A DNA stretch of 14,468 nucleotides, taken from JAFDVN01 sp964472275 (GTDB taxonomy: Bacteria; Acidobacteriota; Holophagae; Holophagales; Holophagaceae). The stretch is from positions 1-14,468 of the forward strand of contig CAYYJN010000055.1 in the NCBI GenBank assembly GCA_964472275.1, written 5' to 3'. Under the pieces are notes generated by a model. The model was not told the DNA's origin, did no database searches, and saw nothing but the letters and a program-made list of their open reading frames with translations. The translations under genes were made by a program, and so were the position numbers. Positions 5,118-14,468 of the stretch are shown here, one piece after another; position 1 is the first letter of the stretch, and each line of letters begins with the position of its first letter.

Positions 5118-7652
5118 TTAGAAGGTCGTACCGACGCTGAATTGGAAATCGTTCTGGTTGTTGGTGTCGAAGGGATAGGGATTCACCTTGTGGGACCAGA
5201 TCAGGCGCAGCGGCGCGGGGCTGATGGGCAGAAAGAAGCGCAATTCCACGCCGAAGCTGCGAAGGAGCTGGGGGTTGAGGTAGCTGATCGTCTGACCGTT
5301 GAGCGTGTAGCTGACCGGGCTGTGGTCGAAGACCTTGGTGCCCGGGCCCCAGGCGTTGCCCGCGTCGTAGAAGAGCACGGTGCGGAACTGGTCCGCGATC
5401 TTGAACTGGTACTCGAAGTTCGCGATGAACTGCTTGTTGCCGCCCACGACCACCGGATTGCCCAGGTTGTCGAAGAGCACGCTGCCCACCTGGCCGTACT
5501 GGTAGCCGCGGATGCTGTTCTCGCCGCCGGGACGGTAGAGCTGGAAGGGCAGCAGGTCCTGATCGCTGAGGTTTCTGAGATAGCCGTAGTTCAAGTGCAC
5601 CGCGAAGGTGTTGCGCTCGGCGAGCGTCACATATTTCGCGATGTCCCAGGTGGAGCGCAGGTAGGGGCGGTCGCCGCCGAACTGCCATCCGCCGTACTCG
5701 AAGCTGAAGGAGGCGGAGAGGCCGCGGCTCGGCTTGAAGGGCTGATCCACCGTGTTGTAGGTGATGCCCGCCGTGACGGAGGAGGTGACCTCGTTGTTGA
5801 TGTCGCGGAAGTAGTAGTTCCGTCCGCCCTCAATGCGGATGAGGCGGAAGGAATAGCCGAGGTTGACCGTCGTGAAGTTCGCCCAGGATCTGTTCCGGAA
5901 CCAGTTGCTCAGGTAAGCGCCGCCGCCGATGCCGATGGCGCGGGTGAACTGGCTGTAGGCGTTCTCCGCGCCGACGCGGGAGGCGTCGTAATCCACCGAC
6001 CCGTTGCTGAAGGAGGTGGTCAGCGAATAGGGCATGTCGAGCACGAAGGGCTCGGTGTAGGAGATCGCGAGGTTCTTCTGGAACTTGCCCGTGGTGTAGC
6101 TCAGGGAGAGGGTCTCGCCGCCGCCGCCGAGGTTCCGCGTGCTGAAGCTCGCTCCGAGGGAGAAGCCGAAAAGCTGGCCGTAGCCGCCCTGGAAGAGCAC
6201 TTCGTTCACGCCCGCCTCGACGCCCTTGATGGTGATGTCGAGCTGGGGCTTGTCCGGGACCGGCTCCACCTTGGGGTCCTGGTCCTTCACATCGAAGTAG
6301 CCGAGCTGGCTCACGCGCAGCATGGAGTCCTTGAAGCGGGCGACGGAGAAGAGACCGCCTTCCTGCAGCAGCATGGAGCGGCGCAGCACCTTGTCCTTGG
6401 TGGTGGTGTTCCCTTCGAACTCGATCTTCCGGATGGTGTAGGGCTCGCCTTCATCCACCTTCAGGTTGGTGTCCACATACTTGCGGCCATCCACTTCGCG
6501 GGTCGTGAACTGCTTGTTCGCGTGGAACATGATGTACCCGCGGTCGCCGTAGGCTTCCTTGACCTTGCTGATGCCTTCATCCAGCGCGTCCATGTCGAAG
6601 GGCGTGGGCTTCTTGGGCTCTTCGAGCGAAGGCTTGATCCCGAAGATCTTGGCCAGGAAGTTCTGGTTGTCCCGCTTCTGCTCGGCGTACTTGATCTGGA
6701 ACAGCTCCGTCTTGTAGAGCTTGTTGCCCTCGACGGAGAAATGGCCTTCGTAGAACTTGTCCCCTTCGATGACCGGAACGGTCATGGCGGCGCGGATGTC
6801 GTACTTGGGCGACTTGCCCTGCGCGACGCGCTTGAGGTTCTTCTTCTTCTGCTTCTCGGTGGTGAAGTCCTTCTCGACGATGGTGGGCTCGCCGACGAAG
6901 ACATCCTTGTAGCCCTGGCGCCAGTAGGTCTTCTTCACATTCTCGAGATCCTCGTCCAGGTTCTTCTGGACGAGCAGGTCGTGGGTGGTGAGCCAGGAGA
7001 ACATCCAGTGGCGCCGGGTCTTCTTCATGGCCTTGCGGAGCGTCCCTTCGGACAGCGCCTTCTCGCCCGTGAAGTCCACGCTGGTGAGGTGCGTCTTGCC
7101 GCCCTCCTTCACATCGAAGACGAGGCGCGCGACGCCGGGCGCCATGGGCTCGACCTTCACATCCACCTGGGGCGTGCGGAAGCCCTTCTCCTGGCACACA
7201 TCCACGATGACATTCTTGATCTTGCGGGCCATTTCGGGGTCGTAGACCGCGTCGGTGCGGAGCGCGAGGCCCTTGTCCTTCACCTTGTCCTTCAGGTTCG
7301 TGACGCCGACCTCGGTGCCGCCGCGGTAGTCCAGTTCCTTGATGACCGGGCGTTCCACCACGCGGATGAGGAGCTTCTGGCCTTCACCATCCGGCTGGAG
7401 TTCCAGCTTCACATCGTCGAAGGCGCCGCTGTCCCAGAGGCGCTGCACGATGGCGGAATAGTCGAGGTTGCGCGCGTCATCGCCCACCTTCACGCCCGCG
7501 CGGAACGAGACGGTCTGCGGGGTCTGGCGCGTGGCGCCGATCACTTCGATCTTCGTGATGGGCTCCGCGTCCTGGGCATGGAGCGCTTGGGCTCCGCCCA
7601 GCGTCGCCGCCACGAGCAACGCGACCCGTCCCGGGCGCCAAGTCCGGTTCAT
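5118..7652 (-). CDS. bamA: Outer membrane protein assembly factor BamA
   Basis: An 844-residue Omp85 protein, the central insertase for outer-membrane beta-barrels. After a signal peptide (about 1-27, ending ALHAQ) come five POTRA domains, roughly 31-101, 102-186, 187-299, 300-404 and 405-477, then a 16-strand barrel (about 485-844). The conserved loop-6 motif is present as IRGYQYG (Arg715-Gly716-Tyr717), and the protein ends in Phe (QFSVGTTF), the usual barrel signal. POTRA3 is enlarged by a Lys-rich insertion around residues 264-285. ATG 7652 has GGAGG seven bases upstream; ATG 7673 is an alternative that overlaps the clpC stop as ATGA and would add seven residues before the signal peptide, so translational coupling to clpC is possible. 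skp follows, giving the usual bamA-skp order. Confidence 0.95.
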   Translation of the reverse strand: MNRTWRPGRVALLVAATLGGAQALHAQDAEPITKIEVIGATRQTPQTVSFRAGVKVGDDARNLDYSAIVQRLWDSGAFDDVKLELQPDGEGQKLLIRVVERPVIKELDYRGGTEVGVTNLKDKVKDKGLALRTDAVYDPEMARKIKNVIVDVCQEKGFRTPQVDVKVEPMAPGVARLVFDVKEGGKTHLTSVDFTGEKALSEGTLRKAMKKTRRHWMFSWLTTHDLLVQKNLDEDLENVKKTYWRQGYKDVFVGEPTIVEKDFTTEKQKKKNLKRVAQGKSPKYDIRAAMTVPVIEGDKFYEGHFSVEGNKLYKTELFQIKYAEQKRDNQNFLAKIFGIKPSLEEPKKPTPFDMDALDEGISKVKEAYGDRGYIMFHANKQFTTREVDGRKYVDTNLKVDEGEPYTIRKIEFEGNTTTKDKVLRRSMLLQEGGLFSVARFKDSMLRVSQLGYFDVKDQDPKVEPVPDKPQLDITIKGVEAGVNEVLFQGGYGQLFGFSLGASFSTRNLGGGGETLSLSYTTGKFQKNLAISYTEPFVLDMPYSLTTSFSNGSVDYDASRVGAENAYSQFTRAIGIGGGAYLSNWFRNRSWANFTTVNLGYSFRLIRIEGGRNYYFRDINNEVTSSVTAGITYNTVDQPFKPSRGLSASFSFEYGGWQFGGDRPYLRSTWDIAKYVTLAERNTFAVHLNYGYLRNLSDQDLLPFQLYRPGGENSIRGYQYGQVGSVLFDNLGNPVVVGGNKQFIANFEYQFKIADQFRTVLFYDAGNAWGPGTKVFDHSPVSYTLNGQTISYLNPQLLRSFGVELRFFLPISPAPLRLIWSHKVNPYPFDTNNQNDFQFSVGTTF

Positions 7653-7669
7653 CCGCCAGCCTCCATCCG

Positions 7670-10120
<2,451 letters not shown>

Positions 10121-10277
10121 GGGACACCCTTAGGGCTTCCTGCCGCCAAACCGCAAAGGGTTCCGAGGCAGTCCCCTAGGGTAGCGCCTTCGGGAAGCCT
10201 TGTCCTTCGGGCATTTCCCGCGAAAACACTGGGAATCGGGCCTCCAGACCGCTAGACTGGACGGCTTGGAGCGAGCC
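10121..10277. promoter_or_regulatory. Divergent clpC/purA intergenic region
   Basis: The 157 bp between the two outward-reading starts must carry both promoters. On the + strand, TAGACT (10253-10258) is a fair -10 box for purA with no good -35. For clpC, TACCCT (complement of 10173-10178) is a weak candidate. CCTTCGGG occurs twice, near 10188 and 10204. No CtsR-, HrcA- or PurR-type operator is recognisable. Confidence 0.4.
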
Positions 10278-11600
10278 ATGAACCAAGCCACTCCGAACCT
10301 GGCGATCCTGGGCCTCCAGTGGGGCGACGAGGGGAAGGGCAAGGTCGTGGACCTGCTCGCCTCCCGCTACCGTCACGCGGTCCGCTTCCAGGGCGGCAAC
10401 AACGCGGGCCACACCGTCGTCGTGGACGGCCAAGCCATCGCCCTGCACCAGGTGCCCAGCGGCGCCCTGAACAAGGACTGCTTCCTCGTGGTCGGCAGCG
10501 GCGTCGTGCTGAACCTGGAGGTCTTCCGCCAGGAGCTGGACCGTCTCAAGGGCCGGGGCTTCGATGTCCTGCCCCGCCTGATGATGAGCCAGAAGGCGCA
10601 CATCATCCTGCCCCACCACATCGCGCTCGACCTGTGGCGCGAAGAGCGCGCCGCCAAGGGCGCCGCTGGCAAGATCGGCACCACGGGCCGCGGCATCGGC
10701 CCCTGCTACGAGATGAAGGTCGCGCGCATGGGCGTGCGGCTCGGCGACCTCAAGCACCCGGAGATCCTCCAGGAGCGCGTGCGGCCCGGCTATGAGGAAG
10801 TCCGCCTTCGCATCGGCGACGCCGCCAAGGATCTGCCGTCGCTGGAAGCCATCGTCGCCGGCCTGCTGGAAACCGCCGCGCCCCTGCTGCCGGTCATCGG
10901 CGACACCCAAGGCCACCTCATGGCCGCCTGGGAGAAGGGCGAGCCCATCCTCTTCGAAGGCGCGCAAGCCACGCTGCTGGACATTGATCACGGCACCTAT
11001 CCCTATGTGACCTCGTCCAACTGCTCGCTGGGCGGCCTCTACACCGGCACGGGCATGCCCCCGAAGGCGCTGCACAAGGTGCTGGGCATCGCCAAGGCCT
11101 ACACGACCCGCGTGGGCGCGGGGCCGATGCCTTCGGAGCTGCTCGACGCCACGGGCGATCGCATCCGCGAAGTGGGCCGCGAGTTCGGCACGACCACGGG
11201 CCGCCCGCGCCGCTGCGGCTGGTTCGACGCGCCCATCACCGCCCACGCCTGCCGCACCAACGGCGTGGATGGCGTCGCCATCATGAAGCTCGATGTGCTG
11301 GATGGCCTCGACGAAGTCGGCATGGTCGTCGGCTACCGGGATGGCGAAGGCCGCCTCACCTCCAAGCTGCCCGCTTGCCCCCAGGAATGGGCCGAGCTGA
11401 AACCCGAAGTGAAGCGCTTCAAGGGCTGGACCAGCACCCGCGGCGTGACGAGCCACGCCCAGCTTCCGCCCGAAGCCCAGGCCTACCTGGACGCGCTGGC
11501 CGAAGCCATCGAAACGCCCATCGCCTACCTGAGCACCGGCCCGGACCGCGTCGAAGGCTGCGTCTATCCCGGCACCTTCCTCGCCGATCTGATCGGTTGA
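10278..11600 (+). CDS. purA: Adenylosuccinate synthetase
   Basis: A 440-residue cytoplasmic enzyme that joins IMP and aspartate, using GTP, to make adenylosuccinate, the first committed step to AMP. Family motifs are intact: the phosphate loop GLQWGDEGKGKVVDLL (GDEGKGK at 16-22), the GGNNAGHTVV switch region, GTTGRGIGPCYEMKVAR (IMP contacts), FEGAQATLLDIDHGTYPYVTSSN, the VGAGPMPSEL segment, EFGTTTGRPRRCGWFDAP, and the aspartate/base loops GWTSTRGV and LSTGPDRVEG. Length is close to the typical 430. The ATG at 10278 starts just before the first beta strand and has GGAG about eight bases upstream; the frame is open further upstream but without family sequence. It is divergent from clpC; modA begins 28 bp after its stop, so read-through into modABC is possible. 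Confidence 0.97.
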   Translation: MNQATPNLAILGLQWGDEGKGKVVDLLASRYRHAVRFQGGNNAGHTVVVDGQAIALHQVPSGALNKDCFLVVGSGVVLNLEVFRQELDRLKGRGFDVLPRLMMSQKAHIILPHHIALDLWREERAAKGAAGKIGTTGRGIGPCYEMKVARMGVRLGDLKHPEILQERVRPGYEEVRLRIGDAAKDLPSLEAIVAGLLETAAPLLPVIGDTQGHLMAAWEKGEPILFEGAQATLLDIDHGTYPYVTSSNCSLGGLYTGTGMPPKALHKVLGIAKAYTTRVGAGPMPSELLDATGDRIREVGREFGTTTGRPRRCGWFDAPITAHACRTNGVDGVAIMKLDVLDGLDEVGMVVGYRDGEGRLTSKLPACPQEWAELKPEVKRFKGWTSTRGVTSHAQLPPEAQAYLDALAEAIETPIAYLSTGPDRVEGCVYPGTFLADLIG

Positions 11601-11621
11601 GCGGAATCGCCTGAGTATCAT

Positions 11622-11639
11622 CGGAGGCATGCGCCTCCG
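11622..11639 (+). promoter_or_regulatory. Hairpin enclosing the modA Shine-Dalgarno and start codon
   Basis: CGGAGGC (11622-11628) and GCCTCCG (11633-11639) form a perfect 7-bp stem with loop ATGC. The Shine-Dalgarno GGAGG (11623-11627) is inside the 5' arm and the ATG (11629-11631) is the loop. The Shine-Dalgarno to ATG distance is only one base, which is unusually short. The structure would hide the start of modA unless opened. Confidence 0.55.
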
Positions 11640-12381
11640 GATCCTGCCGTTCCTGCTCGCTTGGTTCGCGCTCCCCCTCGCGGCCCAGTCCATTCGCGCC
11701 GACACGATCCGCGTCGCCGCTGCCGCGAGCTTGAACGGCGCGTTGGATGAGATCGCCGCCGCCTTCGAAGCCGCTCATCCCGGGCAGAAGATCCAGATCA
11801 GCTACGGCGCCAGCGGCAGCCTCACCGCCCAGATCCGCCAGGGCGCGCCCTTCGACCTCTTCCTCGCCGCGGACATGGACTACCCGGCGAAGGCCGCCGA
11901 GGGACGGAGCGCGGAACCCGTCTTCGCCTACGCGCGGGGGCGCCTCGTCCTGTGGATGCGCGAGGGCCTAGGCCTCGATCCCGCGCGGGATGGTGTGGCC
12001 GCGCTTCGCGACGCGCGCGTCGCCCATATCGCCCTCGCCAATCCCAAGCTCGCGCCTTACGGCGCCGCGGCGGAATCCACCTTGAGGAACGCGGGGCTCT
12101 GGGAGCCGCTCCAGGGGAAGCTCGTCTTCGGCGGCAACATCGCCCAGACCGCCCAGTACGCGGTGCTGGGCACGGTGGACGCGGCCTTCCTCGCGGCCTC
12201 GGACGCGGGCAAGCCGGAGCTCCGGGCGAAGGGTCTGGAGTGGACGGTGCCGGAATCGTTGCATCCGCCGCTGCTCCAGGGCGGCGTCGCACTCGACGCC
12301 CGCGCCGCCGCCTTCGCCGCCTTCGTGCGGTCTCAAGAGGCGCGCGCCATCTTCCAGCGGCACGGCTTCGGAACGCCCTGA
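11629..12381 (+). CDS. modA: Molybdate-binding periplasmic protein ModA
   Basis: A 250-residue extracytoplasmic solute-binding protein of the molybdate ABC transporter. Residues 1-24 form a signal peptide (MRLRILPFLLAWFALPLAAQSIRA). The mature protein follows ModA closely: IRVAAAASLNGALDEIAAAFE (first oxyanion-contact Ser), YGASGSLTAQIRQGAPFDLFLAAD (second Ser, in GASGSL), IALANPKLAPYGAAAE (hinge and backbone contact), and GNIAQTAQYAVLGTVDAAFLA. It ends QRHGFGTP, the typical ModA finish. It binds MoO4(2-), and often WO4(2-), for delivery to ModBC. The start is not fully secure: GGAGG is only one base from ATG 11629 and both sit in a hairpin, but no better start precedes the signal peptide. 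The stop overlaps modB by one base (TGATG). No ModE-type operator is seen upstream. Confidence 0.93.
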   Translation: MRLRILPFLLAWFALPLAAQSIRADTIRVAAAASLNGALDEIAAAFEAAHPGQKIQISYGASGSLTAQIRQGAPFDLFLAADMDYPAKAAEGRSAEPVFAYARGRLVLWMREGLGLDPARDGVAALRDARVAHIALANPKLAPYGAAAESTLRNAGLWEPLQGKLVFGGNIAQTAQYAVLGTVDAAFLAASDAGKPELRAKGLEWTVPESLHPPLLQGGVALDARAAAFAAFVRSQEARAIFQRHGFGTP

Positions 12382-13049
12382 TGGACTGGCAGGCCATCCG
12401 CCTCAGCCTCCTCCTCGCGGCCACGGCCACGCTGCTGCTGGCGCCCTTCGCCATCCTCCTGGCCGCGCTCATCGCCTACGGTAAGTTCCGTCTCAAGGCG
12501 CTGCTGGAAGCGGTCACCACGCTGCCGCTCGTACTGCCGCCCACCGTGCTCGGCTTCTACCTGCTGGTGGCGATGGGCCCGCGGAGCGCGCTGGGCCAAG
12601 CGTGGATGGCGCTCACGGGGCAGGGCCTCGCCTTTTCCTTCAGCGGCCTCGTCGCCGCCTCCATGCTCATCAACCTGCCCTTCTTCGTGCAGCCGCTGGC
12701 CTCCGCCCTCGGCGGCGTGGAAGCGCACTACCTCGAAGCCGCGGCTTCGTTGGGAGCGGGACCCTTCGCGCGGCTCCGGCGAGTCGCCCTGCCCCTCGCC
12801 TGGCGCGGCCTCGCGGCGGGCGCGGTCCTCAGCTTCGCGCACACCATGGGCGAATTCGGCGTCGTGCTCATGGTGGGCGGCGACCTGCCCAGCCGCACGC
12901 GCACCGCCTCCATCGCCGTCTTCGACCAGGTGCAGCTCCTGGATCTCGGCGCCGCGCACCGCACGGCCCTCGCCCTGCTCATCCTCGCCTTCGTCCTGTT
13001 GGCGACGATGTCCTTCCTCAAACGCGGGAGGCGGCCGTGGAGCTTCTAG
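12381..13049 (+). CDS. modB: Molybdate ABC transporter permease ModB
   Basis: A 222-residue inner-membrane permease with about five to six hydrophobic helices, the usual ModB size. The first helix is LSLLLAATATLLLAPFAILLAALIAYG, followed by the ModB-typical LEAVTTLPLVLPPTVLGFYLL. The cytoplasmic EAA loop that contacts ModC reads EAAASLGAGPFARLRRVALPLAWRGLAAG. The segment AHTMGEFGVVLMVGGDLPSRTRTASIAVFDQV is also characteristic of ModB. ModB dimers form the channel through which ModA-delivered molybdate passes. ATG 12381 shares one base with the modA TGA, and modC starts 13 bp before the end of modB, so translation is tightly coupled. Confidence 0.95.
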   Translation: MDWQAIRLSLLLAATATLLLAPFAILLAALIAYGKFRLKALLEAVTTLPLVLPPTVLGFYLLVAMGPRSALGQAWMALTGQGLAFSFSGLVAASMLINLPFFVQPLASALGGVEAHYLEAAASLGAGPFARLRRVALPLAWRGLAAGAVLSFAHTMGEFGVVLMVGGDLPSRTRTASIAVFDQVQLLDLGAAHRTALALLILAFVLLATMSFLKRGRRPWSF

Positions 13050-14086
13050 CCGCCTTCACGCGCCGATTCTCGGATGGGGCCGAGGTCCACGGCGCGTTCG
13101 CGTTGGACCTTTCGCGCCCTTCGCTCACGGTCCTCTTCGGCCCCAGCGGGTGCGGCAAGACCACGCTCCTCCGCGCGCTGACGGGCCTGGATCGCCCCGA
13201 GGAAGGACGCATCACCGCGGGCGAGGAAGTCTGGTCCGACGCGCGCGCCTTCGTGCCCGCCCATCGCCGCCGCGTCGGCTTCCTCGCCCAGCGCCCCAGC
13301 CTTTTCCCGCACCTGAGCGTCGCCGCCAATGTGGCCTTCGGCGCGGCCCGCGGCACGCGCGCGGAAGACCTGCTCGACTTGGTCGGGCTCGGCGGCTTCG
13401 GCGCGCGCCGACCCAACGAACTCTCCGGCGGCCAGCAGCAGCGCGTCGCCCTCGCCCGCGCCCTCGCCGCGAAGCCGCGACTCCTGCTGCTCGACGAACC
13501 CTTCGCCGCGCTCGATGCGCCCGCCCGCCGCGAGCTGGGCGCGCGCATGAGAGACTCTCTCGCCGCGACGCGAACCCCCGCCCTCTTCGTCACCCACGCG
13601 AAGGAGGAAGCCCTCGCCCTCGGTGACCGCCTGCTGCTCATGGCCGATGGCCGCATCATCCAAGATGGCCGACCCGAAACCGTCTTCAGCCACCCCGCGG
13701 CGCGCGGCCTCGTGGAGCCTGGCACGGTCATCCTCGTCCGCATCCTCCAGCGCGACCATGGTCTCGTGCGGCTCCAGGCGGGAACGGCGGAACTCTGGGC
13801 TCCGGACCCCGGCGACCTCAGGACCGAAGCCTTCGCCTCCATTCGCCCCGAGGGCGTGGCCCTGGAACTTGGCGCGCCGCCGCCCGGATCCGCCCGCAAC
13901 CGCCTCCCCGCCCGCATCCTCGCCCTGGAACCGGAAGGCCCCCTCGTGCGGGCGAAGCTGGACGCGGGATTCCCGCTGGATGCCCTCGTCACCGCCTGGG
14001 CCTGCGAGGACCTGAAGCTGGAACCTGGTCTCGCCCTCGCCGCCCTCGTGAAGGCCACCGCCATCGCGCTGAGCCCGGCGCCCTGA
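13037..14086 (+). CDS. modC: Molybdate ABC transporter ATPase ModC
   Basis: A 349-residue ABC ATPase that powers molybdate import, completing modABC. The nucleotide-binding domain shows Walker A GPSGCGKT (35-42), Q-loop Gln85, signature LSGGQ (129-133), Walker B LLLLDE (149-154), D-loop and switch His187 (FVTH). The region after about 285 (RLPARILALEPEGPLVRAKLDAGFPLDALVTAWACEDLKLEPGLALAALVKATAIAL) is a TOBE/Mop-type domain, which in ModC binds oxyanion and gives trans-inhibition when molybdate is plentiful. GTG 13037 has GGAGG (13027-13031) five bases upstream and lies 13 bp inside modB. Sulfate or spermidine ATPases share the fold, but the adjacent modA and modB settle the role. Confidence 0.95.
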   Translation: MELLAAFTRRFSDGAEVHGAFALDLSRPSLTVLFGPSGCGKTTLLRALTGLDRPEEGRITAGEEVWSDARAFVPAHRRRVGFLAQRPSLFPHLSVAANVAFGAARGTRAEDLLDLVGLGGFGARRPNELSGGQQQRVALARALAAKPRLLLLDEPFAALDAPARRELGARMRDSLAATRTPALFVTHAKEEALALGDRLLLMADGRIIQDGRPETVFSHPAARGLVEPGTVILVRILQRDHGLVRLQAGTAELWAPDPGDLRTEAFASIRPEGVALELGAPPPGSARNRLPARILALEPEGPLVRAKLDAGFPLDALVTAWACEDLKLEPGLALAALVKATAIALSPAP

Positions 14087-14095
14087 TCTCCGAAC

Positions 14096-14146
14096 TTGAT
14101 CCAAGAGCCGTCCAAGGTCAAACTGATAGACCTGCCGCATGCGGCA
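14096..14146 (+). promoter_or_regulatory. tRNA leader with possible weak promoter and a 14-bp palindrome
   Basis: Between modC and tRNA-Lys there is TTGATC (14096-14101), a possible -35, and CAAACT (14119-14124) 17 bp on, a poor -10; TAGACC (14127-14132) is another -10 candidate without a partner. A perfect palindrome TGCCGCATGCGGCA occupies 14133-14146 and ends one base before the mature tRNA. No clear terminator separates modC from this leader, so the tRNAs could also be reached by read-through. Confidence 0.35.
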
Positions 14147-14147
14147 T

Positions 14148-14223
14148 GGGTCTGTAGCTCAGTCGGTAGAGCAGTGGCCTTTTAAGCCATTGGTCGCGGG
14201 TTCGAGTCCCGCCGGACCCACCA
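14148..14223 (+). tRNA. tRNA-Lys (anticodon TTT)
   Basis: A 76-nt cloverleaf with encoded CCA. Acceptor GGGTCTG pairs with CGGACCC (one G-T wobble), then TA, D arm GCTC/GAGC with AGTCGGTA loop, anticodon stem GTGGC/GCCAT around loop CTTTTAA (anticodon TTT), a five-base variable loop, and T arm GCGGG/CCCGC around TTCGAGT. Discriminator A precedes CCA (14221-14223). It reads AAA/AAG codons. Confidence 0.98.
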
Positions 14224-14241
14224 CCGCGCGCGTCGTCCACT

Positions 14242-14316
14242 GGGGCCATCGTCTAGTGGTCAGGACACTGCCCTTTCACGGCGGTAACACGGGTTCGAAC
14301 CCCGTTGGCCCTACCA
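14242..14316 (+). tRNA. tRNA-Glu (anticodon TTC)
   Basis: A 75-nt cloverleaf, 18 bp after tRNA-Lys and probably co-transcribed with it. Acceptor GGGGCCA pairs with TGGCCCT, leaving a G1-U72 wobble at the first position. The anticodon arm is CTGCC/GGCGG around CTTTCAC (anticodon TTC), and the T arm is ACGGG/CCCGT around TTCGAAC. Discriminator A is followed by encoded CCA (14314-14316). Besides translation, Glu-tRNA feeds tetrapyrrole synthesis in bacteria using the C5 route. Confidence 0.97.
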
Positions 14317-14350
14317 AGCATGCCGCCGCAAGGCGGCATTTTGCTTGGTA
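14312..14350 (+). terminator. Intrinsic terminator of the tRNA operon
   Basis: Inner stem TGCCGCC (14321-14327) / GGCGGCA (14332-14338), loop GCAA, followed by TTTTGCTT, serves as a rho-independent terminator. An outer stem TACCAAGCA (14312-14320) / TGCTTGGTA (14342-14350) can extend it; that outer arm includes the last five bases of tRNA-Glu, including CCA. Confidence 0.8.
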
Positions 14351-14391
14351 GGGACGGCGGGGTGAGAATCCTCAGCGGCGAGGGTCCTGAA

Positions 14392-14452
14392 GGGCGATGT
14401 GGGGCAAGGAAGACAGCGCCGCGCGCTGTCTGACGCAAGGCCCCACACGCCC
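14392..14452. other. Large imperfect palindrome, possible structured RNA
   Basis: GGGCG (14392-14396), a one-base bulge and TGTGGGGC (14398-14405) pair with GCCCCACA (14440-14447) and CGCCC (14448-14452). Inside an asymmetric purine-rich loop sits GACAGCGC (14412-14419) / GCGCTGTC (14423-14430) with a 3-nt loop. This is the only structure in the last 118 bases, where no convincing gene is seen. I do not recognise an RNA family; it could be part of an RNA gene or leader continuing past the window, or a terminator for a gene entering from the right. Confidence 0.45.
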
Positions 14453-14468
14453 CGAAGGCCCCGCCGCT

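Noticed and set aside
11550..11628. ModE operator or molybdenum-cofactor riboswitch before modA
   Set aside because: The gap to purA is only 28 bp and contains no TATATA-type ModE palindrome or large conserved structure, only the start-codon hairpin.
10176..11705. 509-codon open frame on the - strand opposite purA
   Set aside because: Mirror of purA codon bias; the translation resembles no known family and crosses the purA promoter region.
14372..14468. Possible C-terminal end of a - strand gene entering from the right edge (open frame ending at TGA, complement of 14372-14374)
   Set aside because: Only about 31 codons are visible, codon bias is weaker than in neighbouring genes, and the region is dominated by a palindrome; not enough to call.

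Overview
The window is a GC-rich (roughly two thirds G+C by eye), densely packed bacterial chromosome segment. A BamA/Skp outer-membrane assembly pair and a ClpC with a UVR-like linker point to a diderm outside the Enterobacteria. The overall style suggests Acidobacteriota, perhaps the Holophaga/Geothrix side; that placement is inference only, because no rRNA is present. Nearly everything is core metabolism or envelope biology. The accessory-looking parts are repeat-bounded: a 175-bp intergenic repeat block and a GxxExxY gene between long inverted repeats.

Layout. 1-2186 (+): four tightly coupled genes, a DoxX-like membrane protein (cut by the window edge), an AhpD/carboxymuconolactone-decarboxylase-type protein, a GNAT acetyltransferase and an EamA/DMT exporter; the last three overlap by 4 bp at each junction. 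2192-2365: intergenic block of interleaved inverted repeats. 2388-4436 (+): rlmN, a GxxExxY gene flanked by a 29/30-matching inverted repeat whose left copy contains the rlmN stop codon, then dut. 4440-4467: perfect 12-bp hairpin separating the convergent dut and skp. 4484-10120 (-): transcribed clpC -> bamA -> skp, joining a protein-quality-control unfoldase to the outer-membrane insertase and a periplasmic chaperone. 10278-11600 (+): purA, divergent from clpC. 11629-14086 (+): modABC molybdate transporter, with the modA Shine-Dalgarno and start codon inside a hairpin. 14148-14316 (+): tRNA-Lys(TTT) and tRNA-Glu(TTC), followed by a hairpin terminator. The last 120 bases hold no clear gene but contain a large imperfect palindrome.

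The most striking observation is compositional. On reading the whole window I find no ACGT tetranucleotide, where about 40 would be expected at this base composition. The genes appear to achieve this by switching Asp, Asn, His and Tyr codons from C-ending to T-ending whenever Val (GTN) follows. That points to genome-wide counter-selection or methylation-driven loss of ACGT.
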